DNA of 64,000 nt from UBA6168 sp041741095 (GTDB taxonomy: Bacteria; Bacteroidota; Bacteroidia; Chitinophagales; Saprospiraceae): positions 99,584 to 163,583 of the forward strand of contig JBGSKQ010000072.1 in NCBI GenBank assembly GCA_041741095.1. The letters are read 5' to 3'. Position numbers and translations under genes: made by a program. Shown one piece after another: positions 27,131 through 35,567 of this stretch (the stretch's first letter is position 1; every line of letters starts with the position of its first letter). The notes below the pieces were generated by a model. That model searched no databases, was not told where the DNA came from, and saw only the letters and a list, made by a program, of their open reading frames with translations.

Positions 27131-28081
27131 ATGATCAAATACTACATCAAGGCAGAAGGAAGGATTAAGGATTTGGCCGAACCTGTGGAATCCTGTTGGA
27201 TCAACATTTCGCCGCCCTTTACGCCGGAAGAACTGGAGGAGGCTGCCCAGCAATTCGACATCCCGCTTGACTTCCTGACCGACCCCTTGGACATTGACGA
27301 GCGCTCCCGTTATGAAAAGGACGAAGAAAAGAGGGCCATCATCCTAAACACGCCCATTTTCAACCCATTTGAGGAGGATATTGATGCCATTTTTATTACC
27401 ATTCCTTTGGGCATCATCATAACCGTGGAACACATTATTACCATTTCTTCCCAGGAAAACCCGGTACTGAACCTCTTTTTGGACAACAAGGTGAAAAACT
27501 GGGACCCCGAAGAGGATCAACTGTTCGTATTGCAAATCTTGGAGCAAACGGTTTACCGCTTCCTCAATTATCTGAAGCAACTCAATCAAAAGCGGAACTT
27601 GATTGAAAAAGAGCTTTATTTCAGCAGCCGGAACAAGGAGTTGAAACAGTTGCTCAGCATTGAAAAGAGCCTGGTTTATTTCGTTTCATCGCTCAGCGAC
27701 AACGAGTTGTTGAAGATGAAAATGAAACGGACCGATTTCTTGCACCTCGGCGAAAACGAAGAATTGACCGACCTGTTTGAGGACATCATCATTGACAACA
27801 GCCAGGCCCTCCAAATGGCCAATATGTACACCAACATCCTCAATGGCACTATGGACGCTTACGGCTCCATCATCTCCAACAACCTAAACCTTACCATCAA
27901 ACGCCTGACCACCATCACCATCATCCTCATGGTGCCGACGCTCGTCGCATCATTCATGGGTATGAACGTGGTCCTCCCCTTTGTTCATGAGTCGCTTGCT
28001 TCTTTTTACATCATCCTTATCATCTCACTTTTGAGCAGCCTTTTGCTGGCCTGGTATTTCCAACGAAAAAAATGGTTTTAG
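27131..28081 (+). CDS. corA: CorA-family magnesium/divalent cation transporter
   Basis: 316 residues. A soluble alpha/beta N-terminal domain is followed by a long helix (about 170-250) and two C-terminal membrane helices. The first ends in the signature GMN (SFMGMNVVLPF), and the protein finishes with basic residues (QRKKWF), as in CorA pentamers. Passive Mg2+ (or Co2+/Ni2+) influx is the expected role. ATG 27131 matches the family start; the longer frame starts at a TTG. Confidence 0.92.
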   Translation: MIKYYIKAEGRIKDLAEPVESCWINISPPFTPEELEEAAQQFDIPLDFLTDPLDIDERSRYEKDEEKRAIILNTPIFNPFEEDIDAIFITIPLGIIITVEHIITISSQENPVLNLFLDNKVKNWDPEEDQLFVLQILEQTVYRFLNYLKQLNQKRNLIEKELYFSSRNKELKQLLSIEKSLVYFVSSLSDNELLKMKMKRTDFLHLGENEELTDLFEDIIIDNSQALQMANMYTNILNGTMDAYGSIISNNLNLTIKRLTTITIILMVPTLVASFMGMNVVLPFVHESLASFYIILIISLLSSLLLAWYFQRKKWF

Positions 28082-28212
28082 GACAGTTTGCCCGACCTTT
28101 CGCTGCTTGTTGACAAAACTCAATGTTTACAATTGTGTTTCTGCCTGATTTTCAAAAAATTATCTGCTTAGCCTTTCCTTGCCTTTCACCAAATTAATTA
28201 TAGACTTCAAAG

Positions 28213-28311
28213 TTTTCCACATTTAGTTTTCCACACAAATCTTTTCTGTGGAAAAAAATCATTCCATTGAAAATCAACATTTTAGGCAAGTTATCAACAT
28301 CGTGTGGAAAA
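28213..28311. other. Candidate replication origin: cluster of DnaA boxes
   Basis: TTTTCCACA occurs on the plus strand at 28213-28221 and 28227-28235, and on the minus strand at 28247-28255 and 28303-28311. All four fit the DnaA consensus TTWTNCACA. TTATCAACA at 28291-28299 is one mismatch from TTATCCACA. Four exact sites in 99 bp is far above chance. Genes to the left lean to the minus strand and those to the right to the plus strand, as around an origin. DnaA control of nrdJ is an alternative. Confidence 0.55.
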
Positions 28312-28655
28312 CTCAGGGTAAAAAAAAGTTGATCGGGCATTAATTTCGTGCTGACAAACCCGCATACATCGAGGAATACACCGGCGATCCAGCCCTAAGA
28401 AGGCATGTGTTAAAATTTTGTCGCCGTTTGGTTTTGTCCCTTTCCCATCGAATCGTCATAAACACTAATTTACTGATACTACACCATGCAGATAAAGCTT
28501 GCCTTTCGGTCTTTGGTCTCCCCCAATCCCGCTCGATTGGAAGGCAAACTTTGCTGCTTCCCAAGCCAGTATAATCCAACGTGTAACACTATAAATTTAG
28601 ATTAAGAATCATGGAGACATTAGTAGTACCAAGAAAATCCCCAACCATTAAAAAA

Positions 28656-28662
28656 AAGGAGG
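28656..28662 (+). promoter_or_regulatory. Shine-Dalgarno site of nrdJ
   Basis: AAGGAGG lies 5 nt before the ATG at 28668. Such a strong site is unusual in this window and argues for 28668 over the in-frame ATG at 28611. Confidence 0.65.
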
Positions 28663-28667
28663 CAACA

Positions 28668-31235
28668 ATGAAAACGTACACCTTTCAGGAAGCCTTAAAA
28701 GAAGCAACCAAATATTTTGAGGGCGACGAACTAGCCGCCAATGTTTGGATCAACAAGTACGCCTTGAAGGACTCGGCAGGCAATATTTATGAAAAATCCC
28801 CTGACGACATGCACCGCAGGATTGCTACCGAGCTGTTCAGAATTGAGAGCAAATACCCAAATCCTGTCCCCGAAAAAGAACTTTACGATTTGTTGGACAG
28901 GTTCAAATACATCATCCCGCAGGGCAGCCCCATGTCTGGCATTGGCAACAACATGCAGGTGTCCTCGCTGTCCAATTGTTTCGTTATTGGTAACAATGCC
29001 GACTCCTACAGCGGCATCATCCGCACGGACGAAGAGCAGGTACAGTTGATGAAACGCAGGGGTGGGGTAGGGCACGATCTTTCTCACATTCGGCCCAAAG
29101 GCAGTCCGGTGCTCAATAGCGCCTTGTCTTCAACTGGTCTTGTGCCTTTCATGGAACGCTATTCCAACAGCACGAGGGAAGTAGCGCAGGATGGCCGCCG
29201 GGGCGCCTTGATGCTCTCCGTTTCCAGCCGCCACCCCGATGCCGAGGATTTCATTGATGCCAAAATGGAAGCCGGAAAAGTCACAGGCGCCAACGTATCG
29301 GTCCGGATTGACGACGCCTTCATGGAAGCGGCCTTGACAGGTTCGGAATACGAACAGCGATTTCCAGTGGATGTAAAAGATCCAAGTTTTAGAAGAAAAG
29401 TGGACGCATCTAAAATTTGGGATAAAATAATTTACAACGCCTGGAAATCAGCAGAACCGGGTGTTTTGTTTTGGGACACCATCATCCGGGAATCCGTTCC
29501 TGATTGCTATGCCGATTTGGGATATAAAACCATTTCTACTAACCCTTGCGGCGAAATCCCGCTTTGCCCTTACGATAGTTGCCGCCTTTTGGCCATCAAT
29601 TTATATAGCTACGTGGATCAGCCTTTTACCAAAAAGGCCAAGTTCAATTTTGAAAAATTTGCCAAACACGTGCAACTGGCCATGCGCATGATGGACGACA
29701 TTATTGACATGGAATTGGAAAAAATTGACAGGATTTTGGACAAAGTGGGCCACGATCCAGAATCGGAGGACATCAAAGCCAACGAACGCCGTCTCTGGCA
29801 AAAAATTCGTAAAACCTGCGAAGAAGGCCGCCGCACTGGAGTAGGCATCACTGCCGAGGGCGATATGCTGGCCGCTTTGGGCCTTCAATATGGCAGCGAC
29901 GTAGCCATCAATTTCTCAGTTGAAGTACATAAAACATTGGCTATCAATGCTTACCGCTCTTCTGTCACAATGGCAAAAGAAAGGGGGCATTTCAAAATCT
30001 ACGATCCCATCAGGGAAGCGAAAAACCCATTCATCAACAGATTGAAGGAGGCCGATCCGAAATTGCTGGAAGACATGGTGAAATATGGGAGGCGGAATAT
30101 TGCCCTGCTGACCATCGCACCCACCGGCACTACCAGCCTGATGTCCCAAACGACATCGGGCATCGAACCGGCCTTCCTCATCACCTACAAGCGACGCCGC
30201 AAGGTGAACCCCAACGACAAGGAGGTGAATGTGAGCTTTGTGGACGAAGTGGGCGACCACTGGGAAGAATACAATGTTTTCCACCATAAATTCCTGGATT
30301 GGCTTACAGCCAATGGCTACAACCTGGAAGAAGTGAAAAAAATGGACAACGAGGATTTGAAAAAAATAGTGGAAAAATCGCCTTACCAAAAGGCTACTGC
30401 CAACGACGTGGATTGGGTACAAAAGGTGAAAATGCAGGGTGCTATCCAAAAATGGGTGGATCACAGCATTAGCGTCACCGTCAATGTCCCGCAGGAAACC
30501 TCTGTGGATTTGGTCAAAGAGATTTATAAAACAGCTTGGGAAGTAGGTTGTAAAGGCTGTACCATCTACCGTGACGGATCCCGTTCCGGCGTTTTGGTGG
30601 CAGCTGAGGACAAGGACAAAAAGCAGGAAGATAAACAAACAGCTATCAGCGCATCAACTGGCGGAACACCAACTTCCTTCCTTACAACCTACGCCCCCAA
30701 GCGTCCCAAAAAGTTAGAAACGGAAATTATTCGTTTTCAAAACAACCATGAAAAATGGATGGCTTTTGTCGGGCTGCTCGATGGAAGGCCTTATGAGATC
30801 TTCACTGGAAAGGCTGAAGACATTTTCATCCTGCCACCTTATGTAGATCATGGTTGGGTCATCAAAGAAAAGGACAACGAGGGTAACAATCGTTACGATT
30901 TCCAATTTGCCGATAAAGACGGCTACAAGGTCACGATGGAAGGGCTTTCCCGTTCGTTTGACAAGGAATATTGGAACTACGCCAAGCTAATTTCCGGCAC
31001 TTTGCGCCACGGGATGCCGCTGCCGTATGTTATCAATTTGGTGGCTGGCCTGAACGTCAACCAGGAGCATATCAATACCTGGAAGAACGGTGTAGTAAGG
31101 GCGCTCAAGAAATTCGTGCCAGACGGAACAGTGGCCGTGAAAGAAACTTGCCCTGCATGCGGCGATCCTGATGGATTGATTTACAAGGAAGGGTGCCTGA
31201 TTTGCAAAAGCTGTGGGCACTCAAAATGCGGGTAA
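28668..31235 (+). CDS. nrdJ: Adenosylcobalamin-dependent (class II) ribonucleotide reductase
   Basis: 855 residues. It reduces ribonucleotides to deoxyribonucleotides using a cobalamin-generated thiyl radical. Visible are MQVSSLSNCFV (first redox Cys), the RRGGVGHDLSHIRP loop, STNPCGEIPL (the Asn-Cys-Glu active-site triad) and TIAPTGTTSLM near the substrate phosphate site. A C-terminal domain ends in a zinc ribbon/Cys cluster (CPACGDP...CLICKSCGHSKC). No activase or small subunit is needed or present. An in-frame ATG at 28611 would add 19 residues. A terminator follows at 31325. Confidence 0.95.
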   Translation: MKTYTFQEALKEATKYFEGDELAANVWINKYALKDSAGNIYEKSPDDMHRRIATELFRIESKYPNPVPEKELYDLLDRFKYIIPQGSPMSGIGNNMQVSSLSNCFVIGNNADSYSGIIRTDEEQVQLMKRRGGVGHDLSHIRPKGSPVLNSALSSTGLVPFMERYSNSTREVAQDGRRGALMLSVSSRHPDAEDFIDAKMEAGKVTGANVSVRIDDAFMEAALTGSEYEQRFPVDVKDPSFRRKVDASKIWDKIIYNAWKSAEPGVLFWDTIIRESVPDCYADLGYKTISTNPCGEIPLCPYDSCRLLAINLYSYVDQPFTKKAKFNFEKFAKHVQLAMRMMDDIIDMELEKIDRILDKVGHDPESEDIKANERRLWQKIRKTCEEGRRTGVGITAEGDMLAALGLQYGSDVAINFSVEVHKTLAINAYRSSVTMAKERGHFKIYDPIREAKNPFINRLKEADPKLLEDMVKYGRRNIALLTIAPTGTTSLMSQTTSGIEPAFLITYKRRRKVNPNDKEVNVSFVDEVGDHWEEYNVFHHKFLDWLTANGYNLEEVKKMDNEDLKKIVEKSPYQKATANDVDWVQKVKMQGAIQKWVDHSISVTVNVPQETSVDLVKEIYKTAWEVGCKGCTIYRDGSRSGVLVAAEDKDKKQEDKQTAISASTGGTPTSFLTTYAPKRPKKLETEIIRFQNNHEKWMAFVGLLDGRPYEIFTGKAEDIFILPPYVDHGWVIKEKDNEGNNRYDFQFADKDGYKVTMEGLSRSFDKEYWNYAKLISGTLRHGMPLPYVINLVAGLNVNQEHINTWKNGVVRALKKFVPDGTVAVKETCPACGDPDGLIYKEGCLICKSCGHSKCG

Positions 31236-31241
31236 AAAATA

Positions 31242-31288
31242 TAGAAGTGAGGAGAGGGAGGAGAAGAATCTCTAACTCCTCACTTCTA
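31242..31288. repeat. 12-bp perfect inverted repeat downstream of nrdJ
   Basis: TAGAAGTGAGGA (31242-31253) and TCCTCACTTCTA (31277-31288) are perfect complements around a 23-nt purine-rich loop, 6 bp after the nrdJ stop. There is no T-tract; it may protect the mRNA 3' end. Confidence 0.75.
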
Positions 31289-31324
31289 AAGATCTACACA
31301 ACGTTTTCTCATAGACTGTTTTCG

Positions 31325-31359
31325 GGTAAGCTGTTGAGGATAGCAGCTTGCCTTTTTTT
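31325..31359 (+). terminator. Rho-independent terminator of nrdJ
   Basis: GGTAAGCTGTT (31325-31335) pairs with AGCAGCTTGCC (31342-31352), including two G-U pairs, and seven Ts follow. The T-run overlaps the last codon of the convergent Sir2 gene. Confidence 0.8.
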
Positions 31360-32053
31360 ATTGCTTTGTCAAACGTTCCACTACTTTTCTAACGCCTGTT
31401 GAGGCAAATTCTGATAATACTTCCAAGTTTTTTGTCAAACGCAGTTCGTAATTGATGGCAGGTTTGGGGTCAATGTAGAATACATGGGCATCTTTTTTGG
31501 CATAGCCAACCAAGCCAGCGGCGGGATAAACTTGCATGGAGGTGCCAATAATAATGGCAATATCGGCCATGCTGACCAGTTCAGCGGCGGTTTCGAGCAT
31601 AGGTACTTCCTCTCCAAACCAGACAATATGCGGGCGAAGTTGACTGCCTTTTTCACACAAATCGCCTGGCCGTATATCTTTTTTCCACTCATACACCAGT
31701 TGGCTGTCAAAGGTGCTGCGGGCCTTGACCAATTCACCATGCAAATGCAAAACCTGCTTACTGCCAGCCCTTTCGTGCAGATCATCCACGTTTTGAGTGA
31801 CAATGTCGACCATAAAAAGGTCTTCCAATTCAACCAAGGCCCGGTGGCCAGCATTTGGCTTAACTTCAAAAAGCTGTCGGCGGCGCTGGTTGTAAAACTC
31901 AAGTACCAAGTCACGGTTCCTGAACCAAGCCTCCGGGGTAGCCACTTCCATGATGTCGTGGTTTTCCCAAAGGCCATCTGCATCACGGAAGGTTTTAATG
32001 CCGCTTTCTGCACTCATGCCTGCACCGGTCAGGACGACGATCCGTTTTTTCAT
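31358..32053 (-). CDS. cobB: NAD-dependent protein deacylase, Sir2 class III (CobB-like)
   Basis: 231 residues. The Rossmann motif GAGMSAESGIKTFRD (10-24), QNVDDLH (88-94), catalytic His105 in HLHGE and GTSMQVYPAAGL are all present. Tyr54 and Arg57 in EFYNQRRRQ are the pair that binds acidic acyl groups in SIRT5/CobB, so desuccinylase or demalonylase activity is likely as well as deacetylation. The four zinc-binding Cys of most sirtuins are absent; only one Cys remains in the small domain. It follows the SWIM gene by 32 bp on the same strand. Confidence 0.92.
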   Translation of the reverse strand: MKKRIVVLTGAGMSAESGIKTFRDADGLWENHDIMEVATPEAWFRNRDLVLEFYNQRRRQLFEVKPNAGHRALVELEDLFMVDIVTQNVDDLHERAGSKQVLHLHGELVKARSTFDSQLVYEWKKDIRPGDLCEKGSQLRPHIVWFGEEVPMLETAAELVSMADIAIIIGTSMQVYPAAGLVGYAKKDAHVFYIDPKPAINYELRLTKNLEVLSEFASTGVRKVVERLTKQ

Positions 32054-32085
32054 GCTGAATTTGTGTTTTGAATTTGTTTTTGAAC

Positions 32086-33753
32086 TTACAGAACTTCCGC
32101 TTCTTCTATCGGGGCAAGACGGGCAGGATATTTTTCTTGTATAAACACGACCAAACCTTCTGCTACTTTTTTCGCTCCTATTTCATGCAGGTGGCCCAAT
32201 ATCCGCTGAACCTTAATGGAAGGTTTGATGCCCAAATGATTGGAAAGATAAGTGTCCAACAGTTTTTTGTACAATGACAAAAGTTGTGGGACATGGTTTT
32301 TTGCCAAAAGCTCATCATAAATGCACAGAAGTTCCAAAGTACCTTTTTTGTGCAATAGTTTTAACAATGCCTCCCAACGTAGGTCCGCGACATACAGGTC
32401 GGCCATTGTTCCAATAGGTGCTTTTTGGTGAAACAGTGTCTTTTCCAATTCATTGAAAAATACCTCCCAATCGCCTGCGAAATTTTGTTTGCATAAGCTG
32501 AAATACGCAATGTCATAAGTTTCCAAAAACAACTGCCTAGCGTTTTGGATGATATTTTCGGAATCGTTTTCGGTAACGGAAACCGACAGTAGAACGGATT
32601 CCAATTTCATCTTTACCTCAGTGTCCTTAACAAAACGAAGTCCTTTTTCAGCCAGGGATTTTACTTTTTCGGGCCTGCCGTTTTCAAGCGCAGCTTCGAC
32701 CGTATGTTGCAAAAGCTCAGGGTTGGCCAAACATTCCAGCAAGAATACTTCGGCTTCACTTTTCAAGCTTGATTTTTCCAGCAAAACCAACTTGGCATAG
32801 AGGACGGTTGAATGGTATCCTTTGGGCAGAGTCTTTCTATTCCATTCATTTTCAAGAACTTGTAAATTAGATTCCGCCTTGTCGGCATCGTCGGCCAAAT
32901 GGTTCAATACGGCAAAAAACCGATGTGAGAACCCATTGATCCGATAGGCAGGGCGGGTACAATCTTCCAGGAAAAACGACCATGCTTCTTCCCGTAAAGA
33001 AGGGGGAATTGGTTTTGACAATAAAAGTTCAATTTTATCCAAAACCTTGCTTATCAACGGTTTAAACCTATCCGATTCGCCTTCGATCTTTCGCAAAACG
33101 GGCGTTATTTTCAACAAAATATTCTGCAAAATGGCCCAGGCCTCGGTGTAGTGATCCAGTGAAATGGCATCGTCAGCCTGGCCGAGCAGATCTGTCATGG
33201 TTTTGTACAATTGGACGCTGCCCGCAACACTGATGCTTTCGTCCTTTTTGCGGAATGCCTGAATGGTGGTTTCCAATAATTGGGCGTACTTCTCCTTGCT
33301 GTCGTACATGGGCACGCTGGCTGCAAAGCGGGCCTTCAGTGCCAGGGAAAAATTGCGGTTGTTTTTTGCATATTGCCCAACAAAGGCTGCCAGTTCGTCG
33401 GGGTGAACGCTGCTGATAATGGAGGAAGTAGTCAGTTTTTGAAAATGCTTCTGGTTGGTGGAAGCTGGCCGTTCCTCCTTTTTTTCAGAAAGCTTCCGGC
33501 GTAAGGCCAAGAGGCCGGCTGCCACATGGCTGCACATGTTTTTCGCCTGAAAAATGCTGCACTCGCACGAATTGGCTTTCACCTTGGAAGGAGAAATCTG
33601 CATTTCAACCTCATACTGCTCGACCTGGGCAATCCAAAGATTCCTTTCGCTTTCAAAAAGTTGAGTGACCTTGCCCTCCTCCAATAACTTTTCCCCAAGC
33701 AGCAGATGCTGCTCGTCAAGTTCCAATTCAAGGTTTTTAAGCAAAAAATTCAC
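32086..33753 (-). CDS. SWIM zinc-finger protein with helical repeat C-terminus
   Basis: About 555 residues. The SWIM motif CxCx8CxH (C63, C65, C74, H76) lies in the N-terminal 85 residues, after a region that usually opens such proteins (LGEKLLEEGKVTQLF). The remaining 470 residues are helical and TPR-like without a catalytic motif; an SNF2 helicase, often linked to SWIM, is absent. SWIM fingers bind DNA or protein; function here is unknown. I chose GTG 33753, where family similarity begins and which leaves a leader of about 50 nt after the promoter at 33811-33841. ATGs at 33798 and 33828 are alternatives; the latter lies upstream of the -7 element. Confidence 0.8.
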   Translation of the reverse strand: MNFLLKNLELELDEQHLLLGEKLLEEGKVTQLFESERNLWIAQVEQYEVEMQISPSKVKANSCECSIFQAKNMCSHVAAGLLALRRKLSEKKEERPASTNQKHFQKLTTSSIISSVHPDELAAFVGQYAKNNRNFSLALKARFAASVPMYDSKEKYAQLLETTIQAFRKKDESISVAGSVQLYKTMTDLLGQADDAISLDHYTEAWAILQNILLKITPVLRKIEGESDRFKPLISKVLDKIELLLSKPIPPSLREEAWSFFLEDCTRPAYRINGFSHRFFAVLNHLADDADKAESNLQVLENEWNRKTLPKGYHSTVLYAKLVLLEKSSLKSEAEVFLLECLANPELLQHTVEAALENGRPEKVKSLAEKGLRFVKDTEVKMKLESVLLSVSVTENDSENIIQNARQLFLETYDIAYFSLCKQNFAGDWEVFFNELEKTLFHQKAPIGTMADLYVADLRWEALLKLLHKKGTLELLCIYDELLAKNHVPQLLSLYKKLLDTYLSNHLGIKPSIKVQRILGHLHEIGAKKVAEGLVVFIQEKYPARLAPIEEAEVL

Positions 33754-33810
33754 GCAAAATGCAATTTTGATTATCCACGCATCCCTGTTTAGAGGCATTG
33801 GACAAAACGA

Positions 33811-33841
33811 CAAAGTTAAGGCCAGCATCCGTCTATCTCAA
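33811..33841 (-). promoter_or_regulatory. Bacteroidota-type promoter of the SWIM-cobB pair
   Basis: On the minus strand, TTG (33841-33839) and TAACTTTG (33818-33811) are separated by 20 bp, matching the TTG/TAnnTTTG consensus. A second TAACTTTG on the plus strand (33854-33861) probably serves the divergent phosphatase gene. Confidence 0.6.
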
Positions 33842-33909
33842 TCGGCTTTTTACTAACTTTGGTGCAATGTATTGCATGGGCAAGCTAATTATCTAAAAAT
33901 CAAACATTT

Positions 33910-34404
33910 ATGAAGAAAATTTTTCTGATAAGGCATGCAAAATCAAGCTGGGACAGCCCGGCGCTAAGGGACATCGAAAGACCCTTGAACGAGCGTGGGC
34001 TGTCTGATGCACCTTTTATGGCCAAAGTGGCCAAAGAAAAAGGATTTAAACCGGACGCCATCCTCACCAGCCCGGCGGTTAGGGCTTTGACCACGGCCAC
34101 CTATTTCAAGTTGGAATTGGGCGTGGACGGCGGAGATTTTTTAATTCAAGATGAAATCTACGAAGCTATTCCGCATACCATCGTACATTTGATCAACACC
34201 CTACCCGAAAAGTACGATGCAGTTATGCTATTTGGCCACAACCCCACATTTACCCATGTTGCCAACATGTTTACCAACGATTACATCGCCAATATTCCGA
34301 CCTGTGGCATGGTTAGCATCCATTCAACGGTTGGTGCCTGGCCGGATTTTTCGGTAAAAAATGCCAAGTTGGACGCCTATTTTTATCCTAAGCAATTCAC
34401 TTGA
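33910..34404 (+). CDS. SixA-like histidine phosphatase
   Basis: 164 residues. The N-terminal RHAKSSW carries the catalytic His9, with Arg8, and the downstream FGHNPTF supplies the second His of the histidine phosphatase fold. SixA removes phosphate from phosphohistidine of signalling phosphotransfer proteins; close relatives may act on other phosphoproteins or small molecules. The lipoprotein gene follows 5 bp later. Confidence 0.9.
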   Translation: MKKIFLIRHAKSSWDSPALRDIERPLNERGLSDAPFMAKVAKEKGFKPDAILTSPAVRALTTATYFKLELGVDGGDFLIQDEIYEAIPHTIVHLINTLPEKYDAVMLFGHNPTFTHVANMFTNDYIANIPTCGMVSIHSTVGAWPDFSVKNAKLDAYFYPKQFT

Positions 34405-34409
34405 GTATA

Positions 34410-34772
34410 ATGGTCAAATCAGCATATAAATACTGGCTTTTGTTTTTCATTGTTATTTTTTGCTTTGCTTGCAGCAAAAAAGAAAGCCTGCCAATAGGGG
34501 AGGACAAACTAATTGATGTTTTATCCGACGTCCACACCGCTGAGGCTGCCATGTCGGGCCTTACTGCTGTGGAAAGGGATACGCTGGCATTGCGTTTTTA
34601 CGACGATATTTTTACCCTGCACCAAGTGGCCCAGGAAGATTTTGATACCTGCATGGCCAGGTTGATGCGGAACCCCGAACGCTTTGTCAGTATTTATGAA
34701 AAGGTGGAGGCGAAACTTGAAAAAAGTTTGGCCGGACAAGGGGAATTGCCTAAAAATGATGAAGAAGAGTAA
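34410..34772 (+). CDS. DUF4296 lipoprotein
   Basis: 120 residues. A hydrophobic leader ends in FCFAC, a lipobox with the lipidated Cys, followed by SKKES. The rest fits the DUF4296 pattern (IDVLSDVHTAEAAM..., a HxAE-type core and a YDDIFTLHQVAQEDFD stretch), a short helical domain common in Bacteroidota. Function is unknown. ATG 34410 is preferred over TTG 34401, which would overlap the sixA-like stop. Confidence 0.8.
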   Translation: MVKSAYKYWLLFFIVIFCFACSKKESLPIGEDKLIDVLSDVHTAEAAMSGLTAVERDTLALRFYDDIFTLHQVAQEDFDTCMARLMRNPERFVSIYEKVEAKLEKSLAGQGELPKNDEEE

Positions 34773-34827
34773 ATTTAACGTGTTTTACAATGATATAACT
34801 TAACGATTTCTTAAACCAAGCCCTACA

Positions 34828-34855
34828 TTGCCTCGTAAGAGAGATACTACCTTTG
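34828..34855 (+). promoter_or_regulatory. Promoter of the two-component operon
   Basis: TTG (34828-34830), a 17-bp spacer and TACCTTTG (34848-34855) match the Bacteroidota consensus. The expected start, near 34862, leaves a leader of about 20 nt before the ATG at 34881. Confidence 0.65.
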
Positions 34856-34880
34856 CCGACAGTTAAACTAGCTTTAATGC

Positions 34881-35567
34881 ATGGACGATTATAAAATTTT
34901 GGTGGTTGACGACGAACCGGACATTTTGGAGATTTTGAGCTATAATCTTAAAAAAGAGGGCTTCAACGTAACCACCGCCAACAATGGCGAAGAGGGTTTG
35001 AAAAAGGCGGAGAAAGAAAGGCCAAACCTCATCATTCTGGATATTATGATGCCCCAAATGGACGGCGTCGAAGTGTGCAGGCGTTTGAGGGACAACAAGG
35101 ATTTTGACAATACCTTGATTGCCTTCCTCACCGCAAGGGAAGAAGATTACTCGCATATCGCTGCCCTTGATGTTGGTGGCGACGACTATATCACCAAACC
35201 TATCAAGCCACGTGTTTTAATGAGTCGTGTGAAGGCTTTGCTTCGGAGAAAAGGCCGGGCCAATGATGAAGAGAAAAACGACAATCTCATTGAAGTGGGC
35301 GACATCACGGTTGACAAGGAAAAGGTCATGGTAAAACGGGGAGAAGAGGAAATAGAACTTGCCAAAAAAGAATTTGAACTGTTGAACCTCCTCATCAGCA
35401 AACCGGGCAAAGTGTTCACCCGTGAAGAAATCTTCAACAAAGTATGGGGCACCGATGTTATCGTCGGCAACCGAACCATAGACGTACATATCCGTAAATT
35501 GCGGGAAAAATTAGGCGATGATTACATCAAAACCATCAAAGGAATTGGCTACCGCTTCGAGTTCTGA
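34881..35567 (+). CDS. OmpR/PhoB-family response regulator
   Basis: 228 residues. The receiver domain (1-120) has acidic residues D10/D11, phosphoacceptor D54 in LIILDIMMPQMDG, and the conserved Lys in YITKPIKP. The C-terminal winged-helix DNA-binding domain (about 130-228) contains EFELLNLLISKPGKVFTREE and ends RTIDVHIRKLREKLG...GIGYRF. It is expected to be phosphorylated by the kinase encoded next, whose frame overlaps by about 50 bp. The regulon is unknown; this pair resembles Bacteroidota PhoP/PhoR-like systems. Confidence 0.95.
   Translation: MDDYKILVVDDEPDILEILSYNLKKEGFNVTTANNGEEGLKKAEKERPNLIILDIMMPQMDGVEVCRRLRDNKDFDNTLIAFLTAREEDYSHIAALDVGGDDYITKPIKPRVLMSRVKALLRRKGRANDEEKNDNLIEVGDITVDKEKVMVKRGEEEIELAKKEFELLNLLISKPGKVFTREEIFNKVWGTDVIVGNRTIDVHIRKLREKLGDDYIKTIKGIGYRFEF

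Larger units (their letters stand above)
28082..28667. other. Gene-free region with DnaA-box cluster upstream of nrdJ
   Basis: No convincing gene lies in these 586 bp. The left half is AT-rich and holds the DnaA-box cluster (28213-28311). The right half (28340-28600) is of average composition; I could not match it to a riboswitch, including a B12 box that might be expected before a B12-dependent enzyme. Confidence 0.6.

Noticed and set aside
28340..28579. 79-codon minus-strand ORF between corA and nrdJ
   Set aside because: No family features, odd composition, and it lies in the likely promoter/origin region.
28312..28655. Cobalamin riboswitch before the B12-dependent reductase
   Set aside because: I could not find a B12-box-like sequence or a matching fold.
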